Source of the DNA: Pseudomonadota bacterium
GTDB taxonomy: Bacteria > Pseudomonadota > Gammaproteobacteria > Pseudomonadales > Moraxellaceae
Assembly: GCA_023393635.1 (NCBI GenBank)
Contig: JAEWKT010000018.1
Span: 1 to 64,000, forward strand
DNA: 64,000 nucleotides
Direction: 5' to 3'
In this document: one piece after another, positions 25,288 through 32,665 of the stretch
Layout of the letters: the number at the start of each line of letters is the position of its first letter
Numbering within the stretch: position 1 is the stretch's first letter
Made by a program: the position numbers and the translations under genes
The notes under the pieces: model-generated
The model's input: the letters and a program-made list of their open reading frames with translations, nothing else
The model's database searches: none
Told to the model about the DNA's origin: nothing

Positions 25288-25757
25288 GGGCAACTCCCTT
25301 CAGTCACATACACAGCGCCGGTAAGTGAGACTTCGATATTCTTTGATGTACTTCCACCGCTTTTGTTACAAATGACAAAAGGCTCATCTTTAATATTAGC
25401 ATCGTAATCTTTTACTGCCCCACTAAGCTGAAAAGTAATTGAAGTAGGAGAACCAGAGTTTAAAACTGAGTCTCCCTTAGCCTCCCAGATAAACAACTTT
25501 TTGGCTGCGAAGTCTGCTTTCTCGCTACTACTTAAGTTATCAAACGATTGGTTTAATTTGACTGTCACTTCTACCCTTTCCAAGGCAGCCTGTGCACGTG
25601 CCTGACTCAGTGTAGAAATTAACTCTTGCGTACTGCGCTTTAAGTTTTGTTTTTCTAGTATGGTTCCAAAAGAAGGCACAGCAATCATCGCCAAAATAGC
25701 AGCCACAGCAATGGTCACCATTAATTCAACAAGCGTGAAGCCGCGATTGCCCAACAT
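25284..25757 (-). CDS. fimT: Type IV pilus minor pilin FimT/FimU
   Basis: First gene of the minor pilin operon; about 157 residues from ATG 25757. AAGGTG lies 6 nt upstream, and this start places the prepilin leader MLGNRG|FTLVELMVTIAVAAILAMIAVPSF correctly; the longer open frame to 25838 would add an implausible leader. FimT of Acinetobacter and relatives binds DNA and aids uptake; FimU is the Pseudomonas tip pilin. Which of the two names fits better cannot be settled by reading. Promoter elements and a CRP/Vfr-like box lie upstream. Confidence 0.88.
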   Translation of the reverse strand: MLGNRGFTLVELMVTIAVAAILAMIAVPSFGTILEKQNLKRSTQELISTLSQARAQAALERVEVTVKLNQSFDNLSSSEKADFAAKKLFIWEAKGDSVLNSGSPTSITFQLSGAVKDYDANIKDEPFVICNKSGGSTSKNIEVSLTGAVYVTEGSCP

Positions 25758-25809
25758 ATATTTCACCTTATGAGTTTCATGTTCATCCTGAACGGGTGTA
25801 CACAGCATT

Positions 25810-25838
25810 ACATTAAAAGGGATTACGCGCACAAGCAA
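25810..25838 (-). promoter_or_regulatory. Predicted promoter of the minor pilin operon
   Basis: On the minus strand, TTGCTT (25838-25833) and TAATGT (25815-25810) are 17 bp apart. Transcription would start near 25803, about 45 bp before the fimT ATG. Match to the -35/-10 consensus is moderate. Confidence 0.45.
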
Positions 25839-25887
25839 TCTATAAACGACTGACGCGCCTAAAAAGATGATGAAGCATGCGATATAG

Positions 25888-25903
25888 TGTGACTACTATC
25901 ACA
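25888..25903. promoter_or_regulatory. CRP/Vfr binding-site palindrome
   Basis: TGTGACTACTATCACA is a perfect TGTGA-N6-TCACA palindrome. Its centre is about 92 bp upstream of the predicted pilin-operon start site, a spacing compatible with class I CRP activation. It lies just after the end of ispH. CRP/Vfr control of pilus genes is known in relatives; binding here is inferred. Confidence 0.65.
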
Positions 25904-25915
25904 TCTTAGTAAAAA

Positions 25916-26866
25916 CTAGATTTGATCTACGGGGATACGCAATTCTTTAGGCAAGGTAAACACCACATTTTCTTCTCTACCTGCCAGCTCCATCGGCAGT
26001 TTTGCGCCCCATTCCTGTAAACGCTGAATAACCTGACCAATTAATACTTCTGGGGCAGAGGCACCAGCAGTTACGCCAATTTTACTATTGATATCAAACC
26101 ACTCTGCTTTTAATTGATCGGCATTATCTACCAAATAGGCTTTTTTGCCCATACGCTCTGCCAACTCGCGTAAACGATTAGAATTTGAGGAGTTAGGCGA
26201 ACCGACGACTAGCACCACATCGCAACGACTGGCCAGGTCACGCACCGCATCCTGGCGGTTTTGGGTGGCATAACAAATATCATCTTTGCGTGGCCCTTGT
26301 ATTTTTGGAAATTTTTGACGTAGCGCATCAATCACACGTGCAGTGTCATCTAGCGATAATGTGGTTTGCGTCACAAAAGCAATATGCTCAGGATCGCGTA
26401 CCTCTAGTTTTGCCACATCTTCTTCGTCTTCGACCAGATAAATGGTGCCACCTTTACTTTTATCATATTGTCCCATGGTGCCTTCAACTTCAGGATGACC
26501 ATGATGACCAATTAATATGGCATCAATAGCGTCACGGGCGTATCGAGTAACCTCAATATGAACTTTGGTGACCAAAGGACAAGTGGCATCAAACACTTTT
26601 AGGCTGCGTTTGGCAGCTTCTTCTTGAACCGCTTTAGATACTCCATGCGCGCTAAAAATGACAATCGCATCGTCAGGTACCTGGTGAAGCTCCTCAACAA
26701 ATACCGCGCCACGATTACGCAAATCATCCACTACAAATTTGTTATGAACGACTTCATGGCGCACATAAATGGGCGGCTCAAATAACTCTAAAGCACGATT
26801 AACAATAGCAATGGCACGATCAACGCCTGCACAAAAACCACGCGGATTGGCTAATAAAATATCCAT
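25916..26866 (-). CDS. ispH: 4-hydroxy-3-methylbut-2-enyl diphosphate reductase IspH
   Basis: Last enzyme of the MEP isoprenoid pathway, turning HMBPP into IPP and DMAPP with an Fe-S cluster. 316 residues. The three cluster cysteines are in NPRGFCAGVDRA (Cys12), FDATCPLVTKVH and DDICYATQNRQ. HxxH substrate-site segments VRHEVVHN and GHHGHPEVEGT are present, as is the SSNSNRL motif. Divergent from gmk. The farnesyl diphosphate synthase using its product is at 53.4 kb in this window. Confidence 0.96.
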   Translation of the reverse strand: MDILLANPRGFCAGVDRAIAIVNRALELFEPPIYVRHEVVHNKFVVDDLRNRGAVFVEELHQVPDDAIVIFSAHGVSKAVQEEAAKRSLKVFDATCPLVTKVHIEVTRYARDAIDAILIGHHGHPEVEGTMGQYDKSKGGTIYLVEDEEDVAKLEVRDPEHIAFVTQTTLSLDDTARVIDALRQKFPKIQGPRKDDICYATQNRQDAVRDLASRCDVVLVVGSPNSSNSNRLRELAERMGKKAYLVDNADQLKAEWFDINSKIGVTAGASAPEVLIGQVIQRLQEWGAKLPMELAGREENVVFTLPKELRIPVDQI

Positions 26867-27059
26867 GCTCTACCTTTATTAATCGCTAACGATTACAAAT
26901 TAAAATCTTGAGGCCAGAATGCTGAAATCAGCATGCAAATAGCATAGCAACGAATGCCTGAAAAAGCCTTAGCTTGCAGAATTTTTAGCAAAAATAATGA
27001 ATATAGCGCATCATTTTCGCTACACTAGCCCTTATTGCTTATCATACAGGAAAGATGTC

Positions 27060-27692
27060 ATGTCTGGTTTATTGTTTGTTGTTTCTGCTGCGTCAGGCAC
27101 AGGCAAAACATCTTTGGTTAAGGCACTGCTAGAACGCACCAGTGATATTCATGTGTCTGTTTCCCATACCACGCGGCCGCAGCGTTCTGGTGAGATTGAT
27201 GGCGTTCATTATCACTTTACCAATGTGGACAGCTTCTTAAAACAGGTCAATGCCAGCGGTTTTATTGAACATGCCGAAGTGTTTGGTAATTACTATGGCA
27301 CAAGCCAAGCCGAGGTTGAAAAGCAACTGGCAGCAGGGCACGATGTCTTACTAGAAATTGACTGGCAAGGTGCCCAGCAAGTACGCCGCTTATTTCCAAA
27401 TTGCATTCAAATTTTTATTGTACCGCCATCGCAATATGATTTACGTGAACGACTTTCTGCGCGCGCCCAAGATCCAGTGGAGGTGATTGAGCAACGCCTT
27501 GCAGGTGCAATTACGGATATGCAGCAGTATGTTCATTTTGATTATTTAATTATTAATGATATTTTTGACCATGCCCTACATGATATTGAAAGTATTATTC
27601 ATTGCTCCCGTTTAACCGTGGTACAGCAAGCCAGGCGACATCAACCGCTCATTGAAGCATTGCTGATGCCAGAAGCCAATTCAGGACAGTAA
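27060..27692 (+). CDS. gmk: Guanylate kinase
   Basis: Phosphorylates GMP to GDP using ATP. From ATG 27060 the product has 210 residues: MSGLLFVVSAASGTGKT contains the P-loop (residues 10-17), followed by SHTTRPQRSGE, GVHYHF and EHAEVFGNYYGTS for GMP binding, LLEIDWQGAQQVR, and the lid R-x-x-x-R. AGGA precedes this start by 8 nt; the longer open frame to 26997 would add an N-terminus unlike other guanylate kinases. In many relatives gmk precedes rpoZ; here brnTA follows instead, which may mark an insertion point. Confidence 0.94.
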   Translation: MSGLLFVVSAASGTGKTSLVKALLERTSDIHVSVSHTTRPQRSGEIDGVHYHFTNVDSFLKQVNASGFIEHAEVFGNYYGTSQAEVEKQLAAGHDVLLEIDWQGAQQVRRLFPNCIQIFIVPPSQYDLRERLSARAQDPVEVIEQRLAGAITDMQQYVHFDYLIINDIFDHALHDIESIIHCSRLTVVQQARRHQPLIEALLMPEANSGQ

Positions 27693-27741
27693 ACCTACTA
27701 CGCTTGACTGCCTAGTATAATTCTAGAAATAATCCATATTC

Positions 27742-27769
27742 TTTACTATGCATATGCTATATGTATAAT
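27742..27769 (+). promoter_or_regulatory. brnTA promoter with central palindrome
   Basis: TTTACT (27742-27747) and a consensus TATAAT (27764-27769) are 16 bp apart. The spacer holds CATAT-GCT-ATATG (27751-27763), a perfect inverted repeat suited for an autoregulatory BrnA/BrnT-BrnA site. Transcription should begin near 27776, the brnT ATG itself, so the message may be leaderless. Confidence 0.6.
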
Positions 27770-27775
27770 TAGAGA

Positions 27776-28048
27776 ATGGAAATTACTTATGATCTAAACA
27801 AAGCCGCTATCAACAAACGAAAGCATGGCGTAAATTTTGAAGAAGCTCAAACAGCTCTGTTTGATGAGTATGCGCTGGTTCGTGAAGATATGGACAATGA
27901 TGAGCAGCGTTTTATATTGCTGGGTATGTCAGCAAAACTACGTCTACTTGTTGTTGTGTACGCCATATGGGATGAACAAGCTGAAATCATTCGTCTTATT
28001 TCTGCCCGATTAGCCACTACTAGAGAGGAGCAAGATTATGCAAAATGA
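27776..28048 (+). CDS. brnT: BrnT family toxin (RelE-like RNase)
   Basis: Toxin of a type II toxin-antitoxin module; BrnT of Brucella is a RelE-fold ribonuclease that inhibits translation. 90 residues with the family layout: EITYDLNKAAINKRKHGVNF at the N-terminus, EEAQTALFD, RFILLGMSAKLRLLVVVYA and the C-terminal RLISARLATTREEQDY, where family members usually read ISARKAT; the Arg and Thr are kept. There is no clear ribosome-binding site before the ATG. It overlaps brnA by 11 bp. Toxin-first order is normal for this family. Confidence 0.9.
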   Translation: MEITYDLNKAAINKRKHGVNFEEAQTALFDEYALVREDMDNDEQRFILLGMSAKLRLLVVVYAIWDEQAEIIRLISARLATTREEQDYAK

Positions 28049-28301
28049 ATATGATTTCTCAAATGCCAAACGTGCAACTGATGTCCCTCATCTAAACAAG
28101 CTACGTGAGAGCCAAGCTCAAAAAACGCGTATTACGATTATGCTGGATAAAGAGGTGATTGAAGGTTTTAAACAGCGTGCAGCCGAGCATGGCATAGGCT
28201 ATCAAACTGAGATTAATACAGCACTAAAACTCATTTTACAACAAGGATCTCTAGAGGATGTACTGCGCCGAGTCATCCGTGATGAGCTTAAGCATACTTA
28301 A
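28038..28301 (+). CDS. brnA: BrnA family antitoxin
   Basis: Antitoxin partner of BrnT, 87 residues. The N-terminal part wraps the toxin; the C-terminal part is a ribbon-helix-helix DNA-binding domain (KTRITIMLDKEVIEGFKQRA, then GYQTEINTALKLIL). GAGG is near 28026-28029, about 9 nt before the ATG. BrnA with BrnT represses its own promoter in Brucella; the palindrome in the promoter here fits that. A hairpin follows the stop. Confidence 0.9.
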   Translation: MQNEYDFSNAKRATDVPHLNKLRESQAQKTRITIMLDKEVIEGFKQRAAEHGIGYQTEINTALKLILQQGSLEDVLRRVIRDELKHT

Positions 28302-28323
28302 AATCGAACTATTATATTCTTGC

Positions 28324-28354
28324 AGTAAGCCTGTTTTTTATAAGCAGGCTTACT
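28324..28354 (+). terminator. Hairpin terminator after brnTA
   Basis: AGTAAGCCTG (28324-28333) and CAGGCTTACT (28345-28354) form a perfect 10-bp stem with an 11-nt loop. The following ATTCTTTAATTT is only moderately T-rich, so termination may be incomplete. Confidence 0.6.
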
Positions 28355-28471
28355 ATTCTTTAATTTCTTCTGTGTGGACATAGTCATTATCAGCAATAAA
28401 ACAATTTCGCCTTGCATAATGTCTCCCTTGCCCCTACATCTAACTCAGGTTTCTAAAATAAGATATTTGCC

Positions 28472-30568
28472 ATGACTGCGTCCATTAATACCACCAACTC
28501 CACAGCGAATGCCAAAGTTCAAGAAAATATCCTGTGCCAAGCCAGCATGACTTTGCCAGATTTTGCTCATTTAAACATTCAGCAACTAACACAACAGGTT
28601 GAAGCAGCGTTAGAACATGCCAAACAACAACTTGCACATGTTCCTGCACAATTTGATAACGCTCAGCAAGCACTGGATTTAATTTTTGAGTTAGACCATG
28701 CCGAAAATAACTTACAGCAAGCATGGAGCACGTTATCGCATTTAAATGCAGTTAAAAATAGCCCAGCGTTGCGCGAGCTGTATCAACAAATCCTGCCGAC
28801 TTTAAGTGATTATTATACGCAACTTGGGCAGCATCAGGGTTTATATCAAGCCTATAATCTGATACAAAACTCAGGTGATTTTAAAAATTTAAGCACTGCA
28901 CAACAAGGTGCCATAAAACTCGCCATACGAGATTTTAAGTTAACAGGCGTTGCACTAGAAGGTGCAGAGAAGCAACGCTATGCGCAAATTTCAGCACGCT
29001 TGTCTGAGCTATCCTCGCATTTCTCTAACCATGTATTAGATGCCACACAAGCATGGTCTATGCCACTTAATGAGCAGCAATTACAAGGTTTACCCGCCAG
29101 TAGCATTGCGCTATTAGAACAACTGGCGGCGCAGCGTGAACAAAGCGGTGCCATTGCCACACTGGATTTTCCTGCTTACCTTGCCATCATGACTTATGCT
29201 AATGATCGCGCGGTGCGGGAGGCGGTATACCGTGCTTATGTTACCCGTGCATCTGAGCTTGGTGATGCCAAGTTTGACAACAGCCCGTTAATGCAGGAAA
29301 TATTGCAGCTACGCCATGAGATGGCAAACCTGCTAGGCTTTAAAAACTATGCTGAATATTCACTGGCCAGTAAAATGGCGCCTTCTGTGGCTGAGGTAAA
29401 ACAGTTTTTAGTTGATTTGGCTGATAAAGCACGACAACCTGCATTGCTTGAGCTTGCGCAATTACAGCAAGAAGCCAAACAGCACGGCATTGATCAGGTT
29501 GCGCCTTGGGATACTGCGTATTTATCAGAGAAAATAAAACTGCGTGAATATAATTTATCGCAGGAACATTTAAAGCCTTATTTCCCTGCACCCGTGGTGA
29601 TTTCAGGTTTATTTGCGATTGTTGAAAAACTTTATAATATTCAAATTGAAGAAAAGCAAGCATCGGTGTGGGAACCCAATGTTCATTATTATGAAGTGAG
29701 TGAACATGGCCAAGTTATTGCTGGGTTTTACTTTGACTTATATGCCCGTAGCAATAAACGTGGTGGTGCATGGATGAGTGGTTTTCGTTCCCGTATGCGC
29801 ACCAAAACCCAACTACAATTGCCCGTTGCATTTATGATCGGTAATTTTACGCCGCCTGTTGGTGATGCGCCTGCACTACTCAGCCATGATGAACTGGTGA
29901 CGCTGTTCCATGAGTTTGGTCACGGCTTGCATCATTTATTAACCGAAGTAGACGTGATTCATGTAGCAGGAACCCATGGCGTGGCCTGGGATGCCGTGGA
30001 GTTACCTAGCCAGTTTATGGAGTTCTGGACCTGGGATGAACAAGCCTTAAGTTTGGTTAGCCAGCATTTTGAAAATCAACAGACGCTGCCTAAAGAGCTA
30101 TTGCAAGCACTGCTTGCAGCACGATACTTCCAAACTGGGATGCAAACCTTACGTCAAATTGAATTTGCACTGTTTGATTTAAACCTGCATAGCACTACCC
30201 CTGCTCCAGACACGGCACAGATTCAACATATTTTAAATGATGTCCGTGAGCAGGTGGCAGTACTGCCGACAGCCAGCTATAACCGCTTTCAGCATAGCTT
30301 TAGCCATATTTTTGCTGGTGGCTATGCCGCAGGTTATTACTCTTATAAATGGGCAGAAGTATTGGCCAGCGATGCATTTGACCGTTTTGAGCAAGAAGGC
30401 TTGTTTAACGCCAACACAGGCAAAGCGTTTAGAGACGCAGTACTTGCTGTGGGTGGTAGTGTAGATGCACTCACCGCCTTTAAAAACTTTAGAGGCCGTG
30501 AACCTGAACTTGGCGCATTATTACGCCATAATGGCTGGATCAATAGTGCTGGTACCACTGCTGTTTAA
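28472..30568 (+). CDS. prlC: Oligopeptidase A (M3 metallopeptidase)
   Basis: Cytoplasmic zinc oligopeptidase of family M3A that degrades peptides and signal-peptide fragments. 698 residues, as usual. The zinc site is HEFGH at 480-484 with the third ligand in WDAVELPSQFMEFW near 510. Upstream sequence GVALEGAEKQRYAQISARLSELS and downstream FSHIFAGGYAAGYYSYKWAEVLA are typical of OpdA/PrlC. ATG 28472 lies in a short AT-rich leader. The small YheV gene follows, an arrangement that fits a shared unit. Confidence 0.95.
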   Translation: MTASINTTNSTANAKVQENILCQASMTLPDFAHLNIQQLTQQVEAALEHAKQQLAHVPAQFDNAQQALDLIFELDHAENNLQQAWSTLSHLNAVKNSPALRELYQQILPTLSDYYTQLGQHQGLYQAYNLIQNSGDFKNLSTAQQGAIKLAIRDFKLTGVALEGAEKQRYAQISARLSELSSHFSNHVLDATQAWSMPLNEQQLQGLPASSIALLEQLAAQREQSGAIATLDFPAYLAIMTYANDRAVREAVYRAYVTRASELGDAKFDNSPLMQEILQLRHEMANLLGFKNYAEYSLASKMAPSVAEVKQFLVDLADKARQPALLELAQLQQEAKQHGIDQVAPWDTAYLSEKIKLREYNLSQEHLKPYFPAPVVISGLFAIVEKLYNIQIEEKQASVWEPNVHYYEVSEHGQVIAGFYFDLYARSNKRGGAWMSGFRSRMRTKTQLQLPVAFMIGNFTPPVGDAPALLSHDELVTLFHEFGHGLHHLLTEVDVIHVAGTHGVAWDAVELPSQFMEFWTWDEQALSLVSQHFENQQTLPKELLQALLAARYFQTGMQTLRQIEFALFDLNLHSTTPAPDTAQIQHILNDVREQVAVLPTASYNRFQHSFSHIFAGGYAAGYYSYKWAEVLASDAFDRFEQEGLFNANTGKAFRDAVLAVGGSVDALTAFKNFRGREPELGALLRHNGWINSAGTTAV

Positions 30569-30702
30569 TTGCTAAATAGCCTTGATACTAAACAATCAGC
30601 CCTCTTGCATCTTCCCTTTTACGCCTTACTCATCTTTGAAAAGGAGGTGTTTAAGAGGGATATACTATGCATGCAAGAAATTTATTCAATCTGGAGTATG
30701 GC

Positions 30703-30927
30703 ATGTCTATTAAAAAGCGTTTTATTGCTGGGGCTCGGTGTAACCATTGCCATGCGCTGGATCGGGTGGTTTTATTTACGACCCAAGACGATGAATGGAT
30801 TGAATGCATTGACTGCGGCACCAGCGAACGCCGCCCTACTCACATCGATCAGCTCGAAAATACAGTTACAAATTCACCATCAAAAGCAGATGATGTGGGT
30901 ATAGTGCAGTTTAAGCCACTTCGCTAG
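30703..30927 (+). CDS. yheV: YheV family zinc-ribbon protein (DUF2387)
   Basis: Putative metal-binding protein of 74 residues. From ATG 30703 (GGAG 6 nt upstream) it begins MSIKKRFIAGARC, the YheV opening, with two zinc-ribbon CxxC pairs, CNHC and CIDC. An upstream ATG at 30667 is in frame but gives an atypical N-terminus. TTGAAA (30636) and TATACT (30661) 19 bp apart could be a promoter of its own. A strong AAGGAGGT at 30641-30648 in the gap has no start codon at proper distance. Exact role unknown. Confidence 0.8.
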   Translation: MSIKKRFIAGARCNHCHALDRVVLFTTQDDEWIECIDCGTSERRPTHIDQLENTVTNSPSKADDVGIVQFKPLR

Positions 30928-30965
30928 ACTCAAGTCATTAGATAACAGAAACTTGGAGAATAAAC

Positions 30966-31394
30966 GTGCAAGATCCAGAACAAACACCCAAAAGCAAACG
31001 CTGGCTGATTATGTTGGGCGTGGTGGTTGCAGCATTTTTATTGTATTACCTGGCTTCCTTTGTTATTGGTCAACGTAGTACCGACCAAAATGAACGCCGT
31101 GATCCCCCACCTTCGTCCTCTATGAGCCAGTCCAATGAAGAAACTCAAAGTAAAGTGGATGAAAGTCAGGCTCCAGGTCATTCAATTATTGATACCAACT
31201 TGTTAACTGCACCTGTGCCAGAGGAAGCAAGTGTGGCTCAAGAAGAAATTAGCCGCCTGCAAGATCAACAAGCACAACTCACAGAGCGCAAAGCCCTACT
31301 ACAAGAGCAACTGCAAGACTCTGACAAACTAATTGAGTTAAAAGAAAAATATCTTGCTGACTTACAAGCCGAAGCTGATAAAGCCACTGCTTAA
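30966..31394 (+). CDS. Single-pass membrane protein with coiled coil, unknown function
   Basis: 142-residue protein without a family I recognise. Short basic N-terminus, one transmembrane helix (about 13-33), a polar Ser/Pro/Asn/Glu-rich linker, then a charged heptad-like coiled coil (about 88-140). The probable orientation is N-in with the coiled coil in the periplasm. It starts with GTG 30966 preceded by TTGGAG. It follows yheV by 38 bp, possibly the same transcript, and is followed by a strong terminator. A scaffolding or cell-envelope role is only inference. Confidence 0.65.
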   Translation: MQDPEQTPKSKRWLIMLGVVVAAFLLYYLASFVIGQRSTDQNERRDPPPSSSMSQSNEETQSKVDESQAPGHSIIDTNLLTAPVPEEASVAQEEISRLQDQQAQLTERKALLQEQLQDSDKLIELKEKYLADLQAEADKATA

Positions 31395-31412
31395 TTAGGC
31401 ATGCTTTTATCC

Positions 31413-31449
31413 AATCCCATAAGTTTCCATGGACTTATGGGATTTTTAC
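31413..31449 (+). terminator. Rho-independent terminator
   Basis: AATCCCATAAGT (31413-31424) and ACTTATGGGATT (31433-31444) form a perfect 12-bp stem with an 8-nt loop, followed by TTTTT. It closes the prlC-yheV-coiled-coil unit. Confidence 0.88.
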
Positions 31450-31541
31450 TGTCAGTTTAAAACTTGTTGGCTTAGAATTGTCGGCTTAAAAACGCTTTGG
31501 CCTTATAATCATCTCCTTTTCACCCATATGATGAGCAAGTT

Positions 31542-32426
31542 TTGGCAATTAAGGCCCCTGTTTCTCCTTTCTCTCCAGTAGTCACTGGTTTAATTTTATT
31601 ATCGCTGTCTGCTTTTTTGTTTGCCTCAATGGGCGTGTTAATCCGCCTCGCCTCTTATACGGTGGATAACCCCACTATTGTATTTTTTAGAAATGCAATT
31701 GGCCTGCTGGTATTAACACCATTTTTGCTGACTCAAGGCGTCGATCATCTTAAAACCTCACGCTGGTGGATGCATCTGTGGCGTGCAACAGTTGGCCTTA
31801 TTGCCATGTACGGTTTTTTCTATGCCATTGCTCACTTAAAGCTGAGTAATGCCATGGTATTTACCTACTCATCACCTATTTTTATTCCTTTAGTGGCCTG
31901 GTTGTTTTTAAAAGAAAAAATGACGTTCAATATGATCATTGCTGCATCCTTGGGCTTTGTGGGCGTGATTATGGTCACTAAGCCAGACACAGGCATGTTT
32001 AACCTGTTGTCTATTATTGGATTAGGCTCCAGTTTTTTGGCAGCCATGGCATTTGTGACGGTCAGAGCCTTAACCGATACCGAACCAGTGAGCCGTATTG
32101 TGTTTTATTTTTGCCTGATCGGCACCGTGTTATCGGCAATTCCCATGCTATGGCTATGGCGTAGTTATAGTGTGCGCGAGCTTGGCTTACTGTGCAGTGC
32201 TGGTGCCTTAGCCACTTTAAGCCAAATTTGCTTGTCAAAAGCCTATAGCTTTGCCCCCGCAGGACAAATTGGTCCAGCCAATTATCTGGCCATTATTTTT
32301 GCAGGCATTTGGGCAGCCACCCTGTGGGGTGAATATCCTGACCTAATCAGCATTGTCGGCATGCTAGTCATTTTATTGGCATTGCTACTGTGCATGCCAC
32401 GTTTCTCCCGCCTATTTTCTGCTTGA
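31542..32426 (+). CDS. DMT superfamily (EamA) transporter
   Basis: Inner-membrane drug/metabolite transporter, 294 residues with ten predicted helices and two EamA repeats (about 17-145 and 160-288). Conserved features include FRNAIGLLVL, SNAMVFTYSSPIFIPLVAWLFLKEKM and, in the second repeat, GQIGPANYLAIIFAGIWA. The substrate is not deducible; the family exports amino acids, nucleosides or metabolites. The only plausible start is TTG 31542, since no in-frame ATG occurs before residue 30; a TATAAT lies at 31504-31509. It is convergent with the TRAP permease. Confidence 0.85.
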   Translation: MAIKAPVSPFSPVVTGLILLSLSAFLFASMGVLIRLASYTVDNPTIVFFRNAIGLLVLTPFLLTQGVDHLKTSRWWMHLWRATVGLIAMYGFFYAIAHLKLSNAMVFTYSSPIFIPLVAWLFLKEKMTFNMIIAASLGFVGVIMVTKPDTGMFNLLSIIGLGSSFLAAMAFVTVRALTDTEPVSRIVFYFCLIGTVLSAIPMLWLWRSYSVRELGLLCSAGALATLSQICLSKAYSFAPAGQIGPANYLAIIFAGIWAATLWGEYPDLISIVGMLVILLALLLCMPRFSRLFSA

Positions 32427-32606
32427 GATTGTGGTTAAAGCAGTTTTCAGACAATTCGGACAGAAATACGCTACGCGTCTAACCATCACATCACCTGATC
32501 ATGCGGCAGCACAGCAAATTTTAACCAGCAGACAGTGATCTACCTTATCAAATCAAAAAAGCAGCCAACACAAAAAAGCAGTTAGCTCAAAAAATCGACT
32601 GATAAA

Positions 32607-32632
32607 AAAACGGTGTCCTGGGACACCGTTTT
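32607..32632. terminator. Bidirectional terminator between DMT and TRAP genes
   Basis: AAAACGGTGTC, loop CTGG, GACACCGTTTT (32607-32632). A 7-bp GC-rich core is flanked by A-runs and T-runs, working for both convergent genes. Confidence 0.85.
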
Positions 32633-32665
32633 AATCACAGATTACTGTTCGCTAAAAATCAGCTT

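Noticed and set aside
30569..30904. 111-residue open frame after prlC
   Set aside because: It overlaps the YheV zinc-ribbon gene in another frame; the YheV frame has the family motifs and a better ribosome-binding site.
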